Source: Gonapodya prolifera JEL478
Taxonomy: Eukaryota; Monoblepharomycota; Monoblepharidomycetes; Monoblepharidales; Gonapodyaceae
Reading direction: 5' to 3'
Assembly (NCBI GenBank): GCA_001574975.1
Contig: KQ965748.1
Coordinates: 410,062-474,061, forward strand
DNA: 64,000 nucleotides
A program made the position numbers and the translations under genes. A model generated the notes under the pieces. That model made no database searches, was not told the DNA's origin, and saw nothing but the letters and a program-made list of their open reading frames with translations. Below are positions 22,004 through 33,031 of this stretch, piece after piece. The first letter of the stretch is position 1. Each line of letters begins with the position of its first letter.

Positions 22004-23892
22004 ATGAATTCCTACTCGAGGACATCGACCCGATCCCCCGGGACTGCGTACGATGGAATGAACCCCTACGAGACGGGGGAGAACGATGGGAACAGCGAAA
22101 GGGCTCCGTCCCGGAATCGGACGCCCAGTGGACGGCCCCCGTCTCGCCCCGCATCGGCAGGAAGTGCCGTTGGAGCACCGTTGGTGAGTTTCTTCGAGTC
22201 TCGCCTTGATTCCGACCGGAAATTGTTAACCGCCCAACTGCCCTCCCCATGGAAAAAGTCATGGCGTATTGAATCAACCTTCGCCGCAAACTTCCTGGAC
22301 GAGCCCGCCGAGCAGATTCCCTCTCACAACACTCCGACCGTCTCTTACCTCATTCGTCGCGGACGGGCGGAGGAAGCCCCCGTTAGCGGCGTGCAGACAG
22401 TCGCCACCCCTGGAGCAATTGGGAAAGTGCTCCTCCGTACCCGCGACAAACGGGAGGTGTTTCTCCTCTGGGAAATGGCGGAGACGGACGGGCAGGCATG
22501 GTACGGGCTCCGCCTCACGGAGACCAATATCATCAAGAACGAGAACCCCATCAAGATCCTCAAAAAGGTACCCAACCTCGAGTACGACGTCAAGAGCGTC
22601 GACCCGTGGGTCTTGTTTGGGCAAGTCCCCGAGGAAGATCCAGAAGCCAATGGTGGTCAGGCTCTCGTTATTCTGGCGGGGAATCTCAAGTGCTTCTATT
22701 GTCAGGCGGAGGCACCGGGCCCTTACGGGACAGTGGCAGAGTGGCATTTCGACCCGGCGACATTGGCACGCTTGTGTGAGACATGCAAGTTCGGGTTGCT
22801 CAGCTTCGTACGTTTGGTCGAGTTTGCCATGAGGCGGACGAACTCGCACTAAGAAGTGAATTCGTAGCTCCTCAACCGAGACTCCCACATCAAAATTTTG
22901 AACGTCCAAATCGAACGCCTGAACACGGAGAAGAGGGGGCTGGAGAATCGAGTACGTGTCTCCCTTCTCGTTGATAATTCTTGTTCATTCCGTCTCATCT
23001 CTTCCCTCCTCAGATGGACAACAGTCGTGATAACGCCCTCGTTTCGACACTTCGCAAACGCGTCCATAATATGCTCAAGGAGAACGAGGAGCTCAAATCA
23101 AACGTACGTCCGCAGTGCTTTTGCTTCCCGTGCTCCAGCTCACCCTCATCTCGGAAACTCAGCTTGACATCGTTGTCGCTCGCGAAACGGATCGCGTCAT
23201 TACCGAACTCAAAACAACTCACTCCACCCACGTAGCAGACCTTGACGATCGCATCGCGTCTCTTTCCGCCCAAGTTGAAGCCCAGCAACGCGAGATGGAC
23301 GACCTCCGGAGGGAGAACCAGTACCACGTCGAGAATGCCAGGTTGAAGGCAGAGCAGGCCATGCAGGAGTTGGCGGAAGAGAATAGGGTCATGAGGGAGC
23401 GGCAGGCCGAAGTAGAGAGGGCGTTGGTGGTCTTGGGAGGAGTTATTGGGTCCGGAACACAAGGGATCCTCATTGCTGGTGAGTCTCGTCCACATTGATT
23501 GAGAGGGAGGGGCACTCCGTGTTTCTCATTCCGAAACTTGAACATCTCTAGGTGCCGTTCTTCCTCCACCACCTAATGGAACTGTCGCCACTCACCCCCA
23601 CCACGCGGCTGCGGCTGCTGGTCCAACTACCGAGTCTTTTCTCAACCACCGTAATCCCGCTGCCCTTGTATCGCCACCACCCGAAAACGATGTTGATAAC
23701 GATTCGCTCCGTGGTCGCCGAGGTGTGACGAATGGGCTACCAGCCGGGAAACGCAAGACAGCAACACAGTTGGAGCGGGACGGTGACGGGATGGTGCCGT
23801 CCGTGTCCCCGCGACTTGCCGGAGGGAGACCGGGTCGTGCGACGGATCATTTTGGGAGCGTGGGGTCGCGGCCCAAGAGTGGGGTGTACTAA
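22004..23892 (+). CDS. Zinc-knuckle and coiled-coil protein of unknown function
   Basis: Five exons (22004-22807, 22868-22951, 23014-23103, 23163-23478, 23552-23892) join in phase to about 544 residues. The N-terminal 60 residues are Ser/Pro/Arg-rich. A globular region (about 75-270) contains SYLIRRGRAEEAPVSGV, GKVLLRTRDKREVFLLWEM and VDPWVLFGQVPEEDPEANGG. It ends in a four-cysteine pattern, LKCFYCQAE then RLCETCKFGLLSF, probably binding zinc. A coiled coil spans exons 2-4 (about 270-430: heptads in IERLNTEKRGLENR, LRKRVHNMLKENEELK, LDDRIASLSAQVEAQQREM). The tail is basic and disordered. I do not recognise the family. A cytoskeletal, centrosomal or flagellar role would fit a long coiled coil in a zoosporic fungus, but that is speculation. 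Confidence 0.72.
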
Positions 23893-24113
23893 GGGGGCTG
23901 ATGTGTTTCCATGGACTTCACGTGCACATTTTTGCTTTCTATGTTTTGTCGTGCATGGGCGATCGCCAGTACCACATGATCTTACTGCATTTGGGAGAAA
24001 GGAGCTGGTGTGTGTGCGGCTCGTTGGTTGTACTTAGATTCTATTCGATGTGCCGATTGTTAAAATTCTATCGTCGGCGGGACCGAAAGTAACATTCAAA
24101 TTTCGCTATTGTG

Positions 24114-27100
24114 CTATCGAACAGCTTTCTGCTGGTTGGTCGACGTGGTGCTTCTCAGCTTGCTCCCCACGCGGATTGCGAGGTCCCAGATCCATGTTTC
24201 TGCCACATAGCTCACAGCAAGATTCAGCACGACAAGGACACAAACAAATAGCTTTGCTTCCAAAGGCAGATCCTCCAACTCGAAAAACTCTCTGACGGAC
24301 GTATGAGGGTGGATGACAAGATATGCGTTGATAAGGAACAGAAGGCATACGGTGAGGACAAATGGTACTACAGCACAATAAAAGGCGTTAGCTGTTCGTC
24401 CGATCAACCACGACATCGACAGATATCACTCACCATTGTTAAACATCGATCTCCGGTAAGGTGGTCCGACGCTAAACATCAACGCAGCGAAAATATACTG
24501 GAAGCACGTCAAAAGAAACAACACAGAGTTCTCAAAGCCAACAATAGGAACGTCGTCCTCGTCGTCTTCCTCCAACGGGATCAGCAGTGTGTCGCTGTCA
24601 AAACCAGGGGGAGTGTAAAAGGGTTGCTGCCTGACCCAGAAAAACGCCGCCATTTGGAACATAGTGAATATGAAGCTCTGACCAAGCATTGAGAGCAGAA
24701 CCGGTGCGGAGATAAGGGAGGCGGTAGGTGCGACTGAGTGAATGGATGAGGCCGCTTCGGTCCATGCCACTGAAAATTGAAGTAGATAAACCGCACTAGA
24801 GATCACGCAACAGCACAAGGAATCAACGCAGAGGACGCACTTGTCACAGCAAGAGGTACAATAAGAAAGAGATCGATAAAAAGAAACTGGAAATCGCCCA
24901 GATTAGATGCGAGACTGTACAAAAGAGTGACTGAAGTGAATCTGTCGAAAAATGTTTGTGATGTACGACGAACACAAACAACACAATGGCAGAAACTTAC
25001 TGGATCAAGCTATATGCAGCCATGTACTTAAAGCAAGAGAAGCTGGTCACCAAAGCGGCCCTGCCCTCTCGCACAACTTGCAGAACACACTGGAGGTCGG
25101 GTGATTTGCTCGTAAATGGCGCGGCCACACTAGCTTCCGCTTCGGACAGAGATACACCGACGTCGCCAGATTTCAAAGCACCACAGTCATTTGCACCATC
25201 TCCACAGAAACCGACAGTGTGGGGTGTGTGCTCTTGGAGCTTCTCGACGAGAATCTGCTTCTGATCCGGTGACATTCGTGCATATATTGCACCTCGATCG
25301 AGCATTCTCTTCAAAGTACTTCTGGGGGCGACATTCACCATCCATTCGAATACATCCCCGGTGATAGCTAGTATGAAGTCATCTGGCCTCGCATGAAGAT
25401 GCGCCGTCGCTCGATGTCTGAACCGGTGCTTCTGACGCTTCTGAACCAATGGTCGGGATCGAATAACTGAAGAGCGCCGCTGACTTGATGCAGCTGAAAT
25501 ATCTGTGCTGGATTGTCGGGTTACCCGCGCCGGTGAAAGTCCATTGGTGACGACGTGCGGTGAAGAAGAATGCGATTCAACAGTGAGAGGAGATGGGTTT
25601 CCACTTCCCGGATCACTTCCACCCGTAATGTTGAGAACCATTGGGTCAAGTGTGCGAGGGTTCAAAATCAAAACTTCTTTCTCTCGATCAATAGCAGAGT
25701 CTGATCCACCATCCTCTTGATCCATATCAAGGTCCTCCCATACGATGCGAGAATGTCGATAATGACCTCCGTAAACCGAGTCCGATTCATCAGACTCCGT
25801 GTCGTCGCTTTCCCCGGATTCGTCCTCGCTATCCTCTTCCTCATCAAGAAAGCGAGGGACAAAGACACGAGTTCTGGCACCGATGATTCCACACTCCCTC
25901 GACACTGAAACGGCGGTCAAGACATTGTCGCCTGTACACATGATCTGTCGAATACGTGCGGAGCGAAGGCTCTTGATTACCGGTGGAGTGGTAATTTTGA
26001 CCTTGTTTTCAAATACGATAATCCCGAGGAACGAAAGATCACATTCAATATCGTTCCTGTGATACGGTCACATTGTGCAAAATCCGCGTTGAACATCGGA
26101 TGACCCGTTTTCAACGTTTCGATTGTACTTTACCTGTTCATCCTCATCGCACGCATCCAGTTGACCCCTTGTAGGCGCTTCCACCCCACCGCAATAACAC
26201 GGTAGCCGTGGTGCGTATACTCTTTGAGAAGAGATTCGCAGTTTTGCGGGACTGGAAACGAAAAGCATGAAACGATAACAAACGTGAAACTTTCAAAACC
26301 CTTCACCCACTTGACTCAGGCTTACAAATTGATTTCAAGGCCTCTGGCGCTCCTTTGCAGAATACCTCCATATCGAAAGCGTGGAGAGAGGACGTGGACT
26401 CTTCATCTCCCGAGCCAGCTGGTGATCCGGCATGACCAACCAATCGACGAACAATAACGCTCATACGTCTCAGAGAACTGACAAATTCCAGTGTTCGGAC
26501 AACTCCAAGCTCCATGAATGGGTAAGCGTCGCTCTCTGAGCGACGCAAATCACCCTGTAGCACTGCAGAGGTCGGTGCGACAAGAGAGGCGACCGACGGG
26601 CGACGAGGGCGCATCCGATTTCCAGAGACCGAAACCATTTTGGACCAGTCTAGTGGTTTTTGCCCTGGTGGTCGGACGACAGTTGGTACCATATGATCGA
26701 TTCGCGACCTTTCAGGAAATGGTCGTACTCCACGAGCCGCTTCAGCCCCCGCACCAGCAATATAAGTTGACCCCCCTTCCTCCATCTCCCACCCTGTGAA
26801 TTCGAACATCCGAAGGTCCAAAGGATCACCGACAGGGACCGAATCAACAACTTTAATGCCATGGCAAGTCGCCATTGCGTCTAGTAGAGTCGGAAGGGGG
26901 GCCTCTGGAGATTTTGTGGAAAGGTCAACAGGTGAGCTTGGATCAGGCAATACGGCTGGAAGAGCCACACCACCGCCCTCTGATCGAGCTTTAGCCAAAA
27001 CTTGCGTTTCCCACGCAACAGCTCTGTGGTGTGATCGAACAGCACTTGCAACAAGATCGGCACATGTCCGAAAGAGGCGGGTGAACCGAAGCGCAGGCTC

Positions 27101-30100
27101 TTCGTCAGACTCGTCGCCAGACGTGGTATCGTTCTTGTCCGTAGCGATAACGAATCCGACGCTTTCCCGGTCGACACCACGAACGCCAAGTACGTCAAGA
27201 CCCTCTTCGGTCAGTGTCCCCGTCTAGTGGTTATGAAAATGCAGTTCGCAAGATATCAGGGTGCGCAAGACGTCCCAGTGCACCGGCTACAATAATCACC
27301 TTATCAAAGACCCATACATCAACCTTTCCAGCAACATTGATGCGAGGGGGTGAAATACAAAATATTCCGAGACCTCGCAGGCGGTCAAGTGCAAACTGAG
27401 TCCCAATGGACATTGTTGCAGGAAGAGCTATGGTGACAGGTTCGTACGCGTTGATGAATCGCGACGAAGATTGAACTCGAAATGTCACAAATACCTGGAG
27501 GAACACAGACTGTAATCATGTCGAGAGCTCGCCTCACAATCACACTCCAATGGACGCCGTGCCGGATGAAACTCCACAACGAAAACATGAACCCAACGCA
27601 TGCCAGGCAGCAGAGGACGCCGATGAAACGGAAAGAGTCGCGGAAGAACGAGAACGTCGACGGTTTCGGAAATAGCATGGAGCGAACAAGGGATCCTTTG
27701 GTAGTATTGAACGAAGTCCGTAGAGCCAAAGCAAGGCTTCCACGATTGGGGGGAATCGGCAAGGGTGGCAGCGACTTCGTGACGTTTCCATTCAGCACTG
27801 GAGGCGCAGCAGTATCGGAAGGAGAGTCTATACCCGCTAAGGCGGTGGTTTGCACCAGTTGACGGGCAGGCCCTTTCACGCGAATGACCCGAGTCCCTCC
27901 GAACAGAAACCATCGTTGGACCTTCGTGGAGCTTGCAGGATCATCGCGCGATAAATCCAACGAGTGAATTTCGGAATCTGGAACCGCGGTTTTGGTGACT
28001 GGGACCGATTCCCCAGTCAACATTGCCTCGTTTACAATACACTCCCCCAGAAGCAAAAGAGCGTCGCACGGCAGAATTCCCGTATCCGCAGGTTCTATCC
28101 TTCCTGGCGTAGATATGGAATTACTGACCGAGTCGTCTTTGCTTGCCGGAGCGGGTGCAGTATGTCCAATACCATCAACTCCATCCTCATCCTCAGAAAG
28201 CATCACAGGAGGTCCGCCCGGAGGCTTTGGGGCAGGAATTTCGAATACATCGCCAGGAACAAGTTGATCGCTTGTCACTTTGACCCAGGAATGGCCCGTC
28301 ACGCCACCAGACCCATACTTTGTCAAAACCGTGTTTGTTGCTGAAGGACCAACAGTCGTGGAGCCGACAGGGCGCCAAACCCAAACTTCCCCAATCCACC
28401 TTGCCATTTCCCGCATCCGACGCATGTTGGAGCGTGTCTCGACCAACGTCGTGAAAACGCTGGCAATACTGATGACAGCGATAACGATAGCGTAGTAGTA
28501 GTACGAGTCCATGAGCCACAGGACGATGGAGCAGATTTGGAAGATGTAGAAGGGGTTCAAGACTTCGTTGACAAGAAGGTCCAGTGTGGAAACCACGGGT
28601 GGCTGGACAATGTTACGCCCAAAAATTTTCAAGCGTCTCTGGATAATCTTTTCGTCAGGAAGACCACGAAGAGCGTGAGGAACTGATTCCCAATTCGCAT
28701 CACGCCAATGAAGGATGGGATGGAAGACCTGCGTGAGGGGGTTGTAGGCAAACCGGTAGCAGTGGTATGTGAATGACGTGAGGTATGGCAGTGGGTGAGT
28801 TGGTGGTGCGGACTTGATCGAGGATCGACGGCGAGGCGACCGGGGATCCGTTATCCGATGTTCAATCATGGAAGGGGTCACCTCCTCGTCCTTTTGTTCC
28901 AGGACGTGGGTTTCCGATACGCCAGCTTCCATCTCGGTGGAGGTGTCACCGTCGGGATTGCCAGTGTCGATAACACCATTGCCATTCGCCTCTTCTTCCT
29001 CAACATCTGTGTCAGGATCTGGTGGGAAGACATCCTCGACAAGTCCTCCAAATTCCAGTCGCTCTACAGGCTCTATGTCCTCTTGATCCCAGTTGTTCTG
29101 AATGTGCACAAACCGAGCGTGTCGAAGCGGACAGGAGGTGAAGAGCAAGCGAACTCGCAAAGAGGGAAACCAGTGACAGAGGAGTGGAACGATTCCTGGG
29201 TTAGGAGGTCAGTCAAAAGATATTCGCATTGGAAGACATGTTACCGGACGACACTCACCAAGAGTAATAATTGCCAAAAGGTTGAACAAGGCCACCTTCC
29301 AGAATGGCTTCCTGTATCCCTTCACCGTGACGAGCAGGTCCTCGTCGAGTGTGAATTCCTGCTCATCCCCAGAGGGTGACAACCAAAACTCCTCATCGTC
29401 TGATTGCGATTCCTCCACCACCTTTGGTGATCGCCAGAACATCACCCGGTCCAAAATTGACAGCTTCTTAGTGTCGCCCGCTTGGGAAACATCGCCATCC
29501 CCTCTAGAGCCAGATTTACCCTCCGATCCCCGACGTAAGAGAGGTGTCGTTTCCGATGGACGTTCGGCTTCGTCTGCAGATTCCTCATCCGGACCGAAAG
29601 TCTCGTGATGGCGATGCAAGCGAGGGGAAGTCCCAAGCGATCCAATTGAGACGACGGGAGTTGCAGTGTCGATTATGTGAAGGGGTTCGGTTGGAATGGG
29701 GGATCCGCCGTCTCGGGGGAGTGAATGAAGCCAGTCATGTGTGCGTTCCGCTCCTGACACGGAAGACGAACGCGCCTGAACGTAGTAGACCTAGCAAAAA
29801 GTGCCCTCAGAGAACTGTTATGGATACCACAGCAAGTTTCTGTGAACCCACCTTTGGGCGCTTTGATCGTCCTGTGGACCTTGACCAGGTTTCCCATCGA
29901 TCTTCATCCGCTTCTCTTGCCTCCTCGGCGTTCTTTTCGGGACTTCGCCCACGTTCCTCTTCTTGATACTCTTCGTCCTCCTCCAAACTCAGGCTGTCAT
30001 CGCCTTCACTCGGGGGACTGTCCGAACTGCCAGCTGAACCTGCCGATTCCCCACCATCAGACATCGTCGGCAAAACGTCATCATCAAGATACGACAGCGC

Positions 30101-30271
30101 GGTGTGCGAGCGGCCATAGATGTCCGTGCCGGGTTCCGGGAGGTCTCCAGTGCCTTCGATCGTGTAAACGCTTTGTAAAACGTCCTCATCCTGCGCGACA
30201 TTCCGCGCGTCTCGGAGACGTCCGCGAGCAAGGTCCGATTCTACATCGGAGCGCGTAGTGTCGTTTGCCAT
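24114..30271 (-). CDS. P5B-type ATPase (ATP13A2/Ypk9-like transporter)
   Basis: Ten exons (30271-29852, 29790-29259, 29195-27495, 27427-27300, 27223-26326, 26251-26134, 26056-25001, 24941-24841, 24769-24434, 24367-24114) all join in phase to about 1847 residues. P5 signatures are complete. WFPSLRVRLLFTSCPL follows the N-terminal membrane hairpin. LPCDALLLLGECIVNEAMLTGESVP is the actuator loop, shown here as its two halves LLLLGECIVNEAML and TGESVPVTKT. CVPPALPATMSIGTQFALDR spans an intron, and PPALP is the P5B form. ISPPRINVAGKVD and FDKTGTLTEEG carry the phosphorylated Asp (about residue 926). VFCKGAPEAL, MCTGDNVLTAVSV, GFCGDGANDCGALK and IQFTSVTLLYSLASNLGDFQF complete the set. Relatives in the lysosome/vacuole/late endosome export polyamines to the cytosol. 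The protein is long because of a roughly 280-residue acidic N-terminus and Ser/acid-rich insertions in the cytosolic loops. Confidence 0.93.
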
Positions 30272-30632
30272 AATGTCGCGTTAATCGTGTCGTTCAGCGG
30301 TTCGGCGGGGGGAAAGCAAGAGTTTTTTTGACGGGGCGGGTGGACGGAAGTTGATCCCCGCACCTGCGCCGAGTGACGTCTAACCTCACTTGAGTGACCT
30401 CCAACAAGCTACGAAATTTTGATTGTTGTTCAATATTCAAATATTTTGTTTTCTCTCCAGTTGTTTCCAACGGGCTCTGTCTCTAATACTTGTACTTGTA
30501 TTTCACGGACACTAAGATGTAGAAATTCCATTCACTGAGACTCGGTGGCTCTCAGCCTGCCGCACGTTTCTGAGAATGTGTCCAAAGTCAGCCCACCACA
30601 CCGCAAGTTCTGAAAATTATGCAATCGGCCCA
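30272..30632. promoter_or_regulatory. Shared upstream region of the P5B ATPase and FkbM genes
   Basis: Divergent 360-base spacer. It contains a direct repeat gagtgacgtc (30371) and gagtgacctc (30392), 21 bases apart, and the first copy includes the CRE/ATF-like core tgacgtc. An A/T-rich stretch follows at 30415-30460. Whether either gene uses these sites is not known. Confidence 0.3.
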
Positions 30633-32470
30633 ATGCGCAGCCAGAATTCGATCGTACAACTTCGTGTCACGTGGATGCTTCTTTTGGCGCTAGGGATGGT
30701 CCTCATATCATCTTTCCTCAACTTCAGACGTGAGAATGGTGATCTTTTCATGTGAGGGACGATACGGGGACTCTCTCTTCTTGTCCTGGCGTAGCCTTTC
30801 GACATAGTTGCCCTTCTTGCTGATGTGACTCTCGGTCAGGATGGAATCTTGAGGAATCCTTCCACTTTTGGACTAGTGCGACCTCTTCGATCTCAACCCC
30901 ATCTTCATTTCTTACAGCTTCCACACCAACCGCGCTTCCAGATCCCATTTTGCTGAAAGAAACTTCGGGGCACTATGCCAAGTTTCACGCCGCCGGCCAC
31001 GACTCGTCCCCTGGAAAGGCGTCCCCACCACCACCACCTCGTCCGGCTTTTCCAGCACCACCCGCACCACCACAGGTACCACCCCCACCAATACTCGCAG
31101 CCGTTATCGTATCTTCTGATGAGGAGGAGGAACCCTCGTCGGACGACGAGTACCCAGTAGAGGTGGAACTGGAGGAAACACCCATTTTGGAAAATCCCAG
31201 CAAAGACCTGAGTGTGGAGTGCGATAGAGACAGTGGGAAGGCTGTCGTACTCAGACACAAATGGACGGGAGGCATGTGGGTCTGGCCAGAGGGCCAGGAG
31301 TCTCGTGAGTCACGAGTTGTGTTTGTCTTGGACCGAGCATCTTTGACACAATCCCTTTACGTAGCCGAAGCCATTGAGGCGTGGTTTGAACAGATCGAAG
31401 GGGCTGGAACAACTCTTTTAGGTACGTTCGCATCTGCACTCGTTGAACTTCTGCCTCCTTCACATTATGTAAATCGATCTCTTGCGAACAGATCGTATTT
31501 TTCGCCGTCGCAAGACTCCTCAGACCCACTACTTCATCGACGTAGGCTCTCACCAGGTGGAGATTATCGCGTTCGTGGATTCGATATACTACTGTCCCTA
31601 ATCACCAGACAATATTCGTCCGTCAGGGCCTTTTTTCCATGCTCGCAGGTCGAGCGGGCTACCCCTCCCTCGCCTTCGACCTTCAGCGCCGATGTGCTCG
31701 TCTCTTTCACTGCGCTGCCTATTGGAACAATTACAAGCGGCACGAGATCCGTCTGGGCTACGTGACTGACGCGGAGACGGCTGCAAGTGGAAAGCTGATC
31801 GAGGCTGACTCGGAAAGCTGCGTTGGTGGCCGGTCTCCCCGACAGTTTCCCTCGTTTACGGGAGAGAGGATCATGGTGCCCCCAATCGACTTGACCGAAT
31901 TCATCTTGAAACGTGGAGTGCAAGTGGCAGCCCTGAAGGTGAGAGCTGAGTTCCCCGTCATTTATGGACTATGCGTTGCATCCCAAAAACTTTGAACTGT
32001 TAAGATTGATACAGAGGGATACGAACCTATCATTCTTCGATCACTCGTACCACTTTTGGCACTGCGGGCAATACCGGATCTCATTGTCGAATTTACCCCC
32101 TACGCCTGGAGCTCCCTCGGTGTATCAGTGGAGGACTTTTTGATGGGGACAGTGCGGGATATGTACGAAGAATGGGGCATGGTGAGATTCAACCCACCGG
32201 TTAACTTGAAGATGACTTTGACCGCGTATTTCGCAGACTGCACATTTGCTCCACAATGTGCCGGATGGAGCCGAAGCACCACTCGACTTAGAGTCTTACA
32301 TCACGGTGTTCCCGACGTTCGAATTATTTGCGGAGCAAGTTCGACAATCGAGCAACGGGGGCTGGATTGATGTTTGGTTTTCACTCGATCCCGAAGCCGT
32401 GCTCTCAAGAAAACTAGAAGCTAACGCAGATGATACCGACGATAATGTAAATGACGAAGAAGATGAATGA
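30633..32470 (+). CDS. FkbM-type methyltransferase with N-terminal membrane anchor
   Basis: Six exons (30633-30729, 30918-31421, 31492-31556, 31627-31938, 32005-32181, 32237-32470) join in phase to about 462 residues. Exon 1 codes for a signal anchor (VTWMLLLALGMVLISSFLNF). Exon 2 adds a stem with a Pro-rich stretch (ASPPPPPRPAFPAPPAPPQV) and acidic clusters. The methyltransferase core follows: HYFIDVGSHQGLFSMLAGR is the SAM-binding loop, completed across an intron, and AFDLQ the acidic end of strand 2. VQVAALKIDTEGYEPIILRS, again across an intron, is the FkbM signature (K-I-D-x-E-G). The end is Asp/Glu-rich. Topology predicts a type II protein facing the Golgi/ER lumen, where FkbM enzymes could methylate glycans. 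The acceptor substrate is unknown. Confidence 0.8.
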
Positions 32471-33031
32471 TATTCTCAGGCGATACGTACTTTTTTTTTG
32501 AGGGAGCCCCTCCTTATTTCGACACGTGACCGCGGAGCCGAGGACCCTGAACAGGAAAAGACAACTTCCCGTCCAAAACGCGCGAGAATCGGAAAACCAA
32601 CCCGACTAATCGAAACTTTGACGCTGAACGCTGCGGAGCCGGGGAACTCTTCCACCCATCCCGGATTGACCCACCAATACCGCCTGTCAAAACGGGTTCG
32701 CTGTGCAAGCTCTCGGACTCGCACCTACCCCGTTCCGCTTCCTCCCTCGCCTCCCCTCCTCCCCCTTCGTCCCACGGGCATCTGCCCTTCCGTCTCCGCT
32801 TCCTTCGACCACACCAATTTAGCCAGTCAACCTACCGCCGAGGTTGCGCTGCACCCTTGAGAGGTCGGCACCATCGCTTTTTGACACCGATTCAAATCGA
32901 AACGTAGGTGCTTAGCGCCGAACTCCTACTATCGTTGGGAAATCAATCGACCAAGCCCCTCAATTTCAGGATTCGGTGCTACATCGCAAAATTCCAAGCA
33001 TCACCCTTGATTGGCTTCCGGTAACACTCGA
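32471..33031. other. Intergenic region
   Basis: About 560 bases between two plus-strand genes. Pyrimidine-rich blocks (32730-32780) may belong to the promoter or 5' leader of the zinc-finger gene. No coding motif is seen. Confidence 0.4.
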
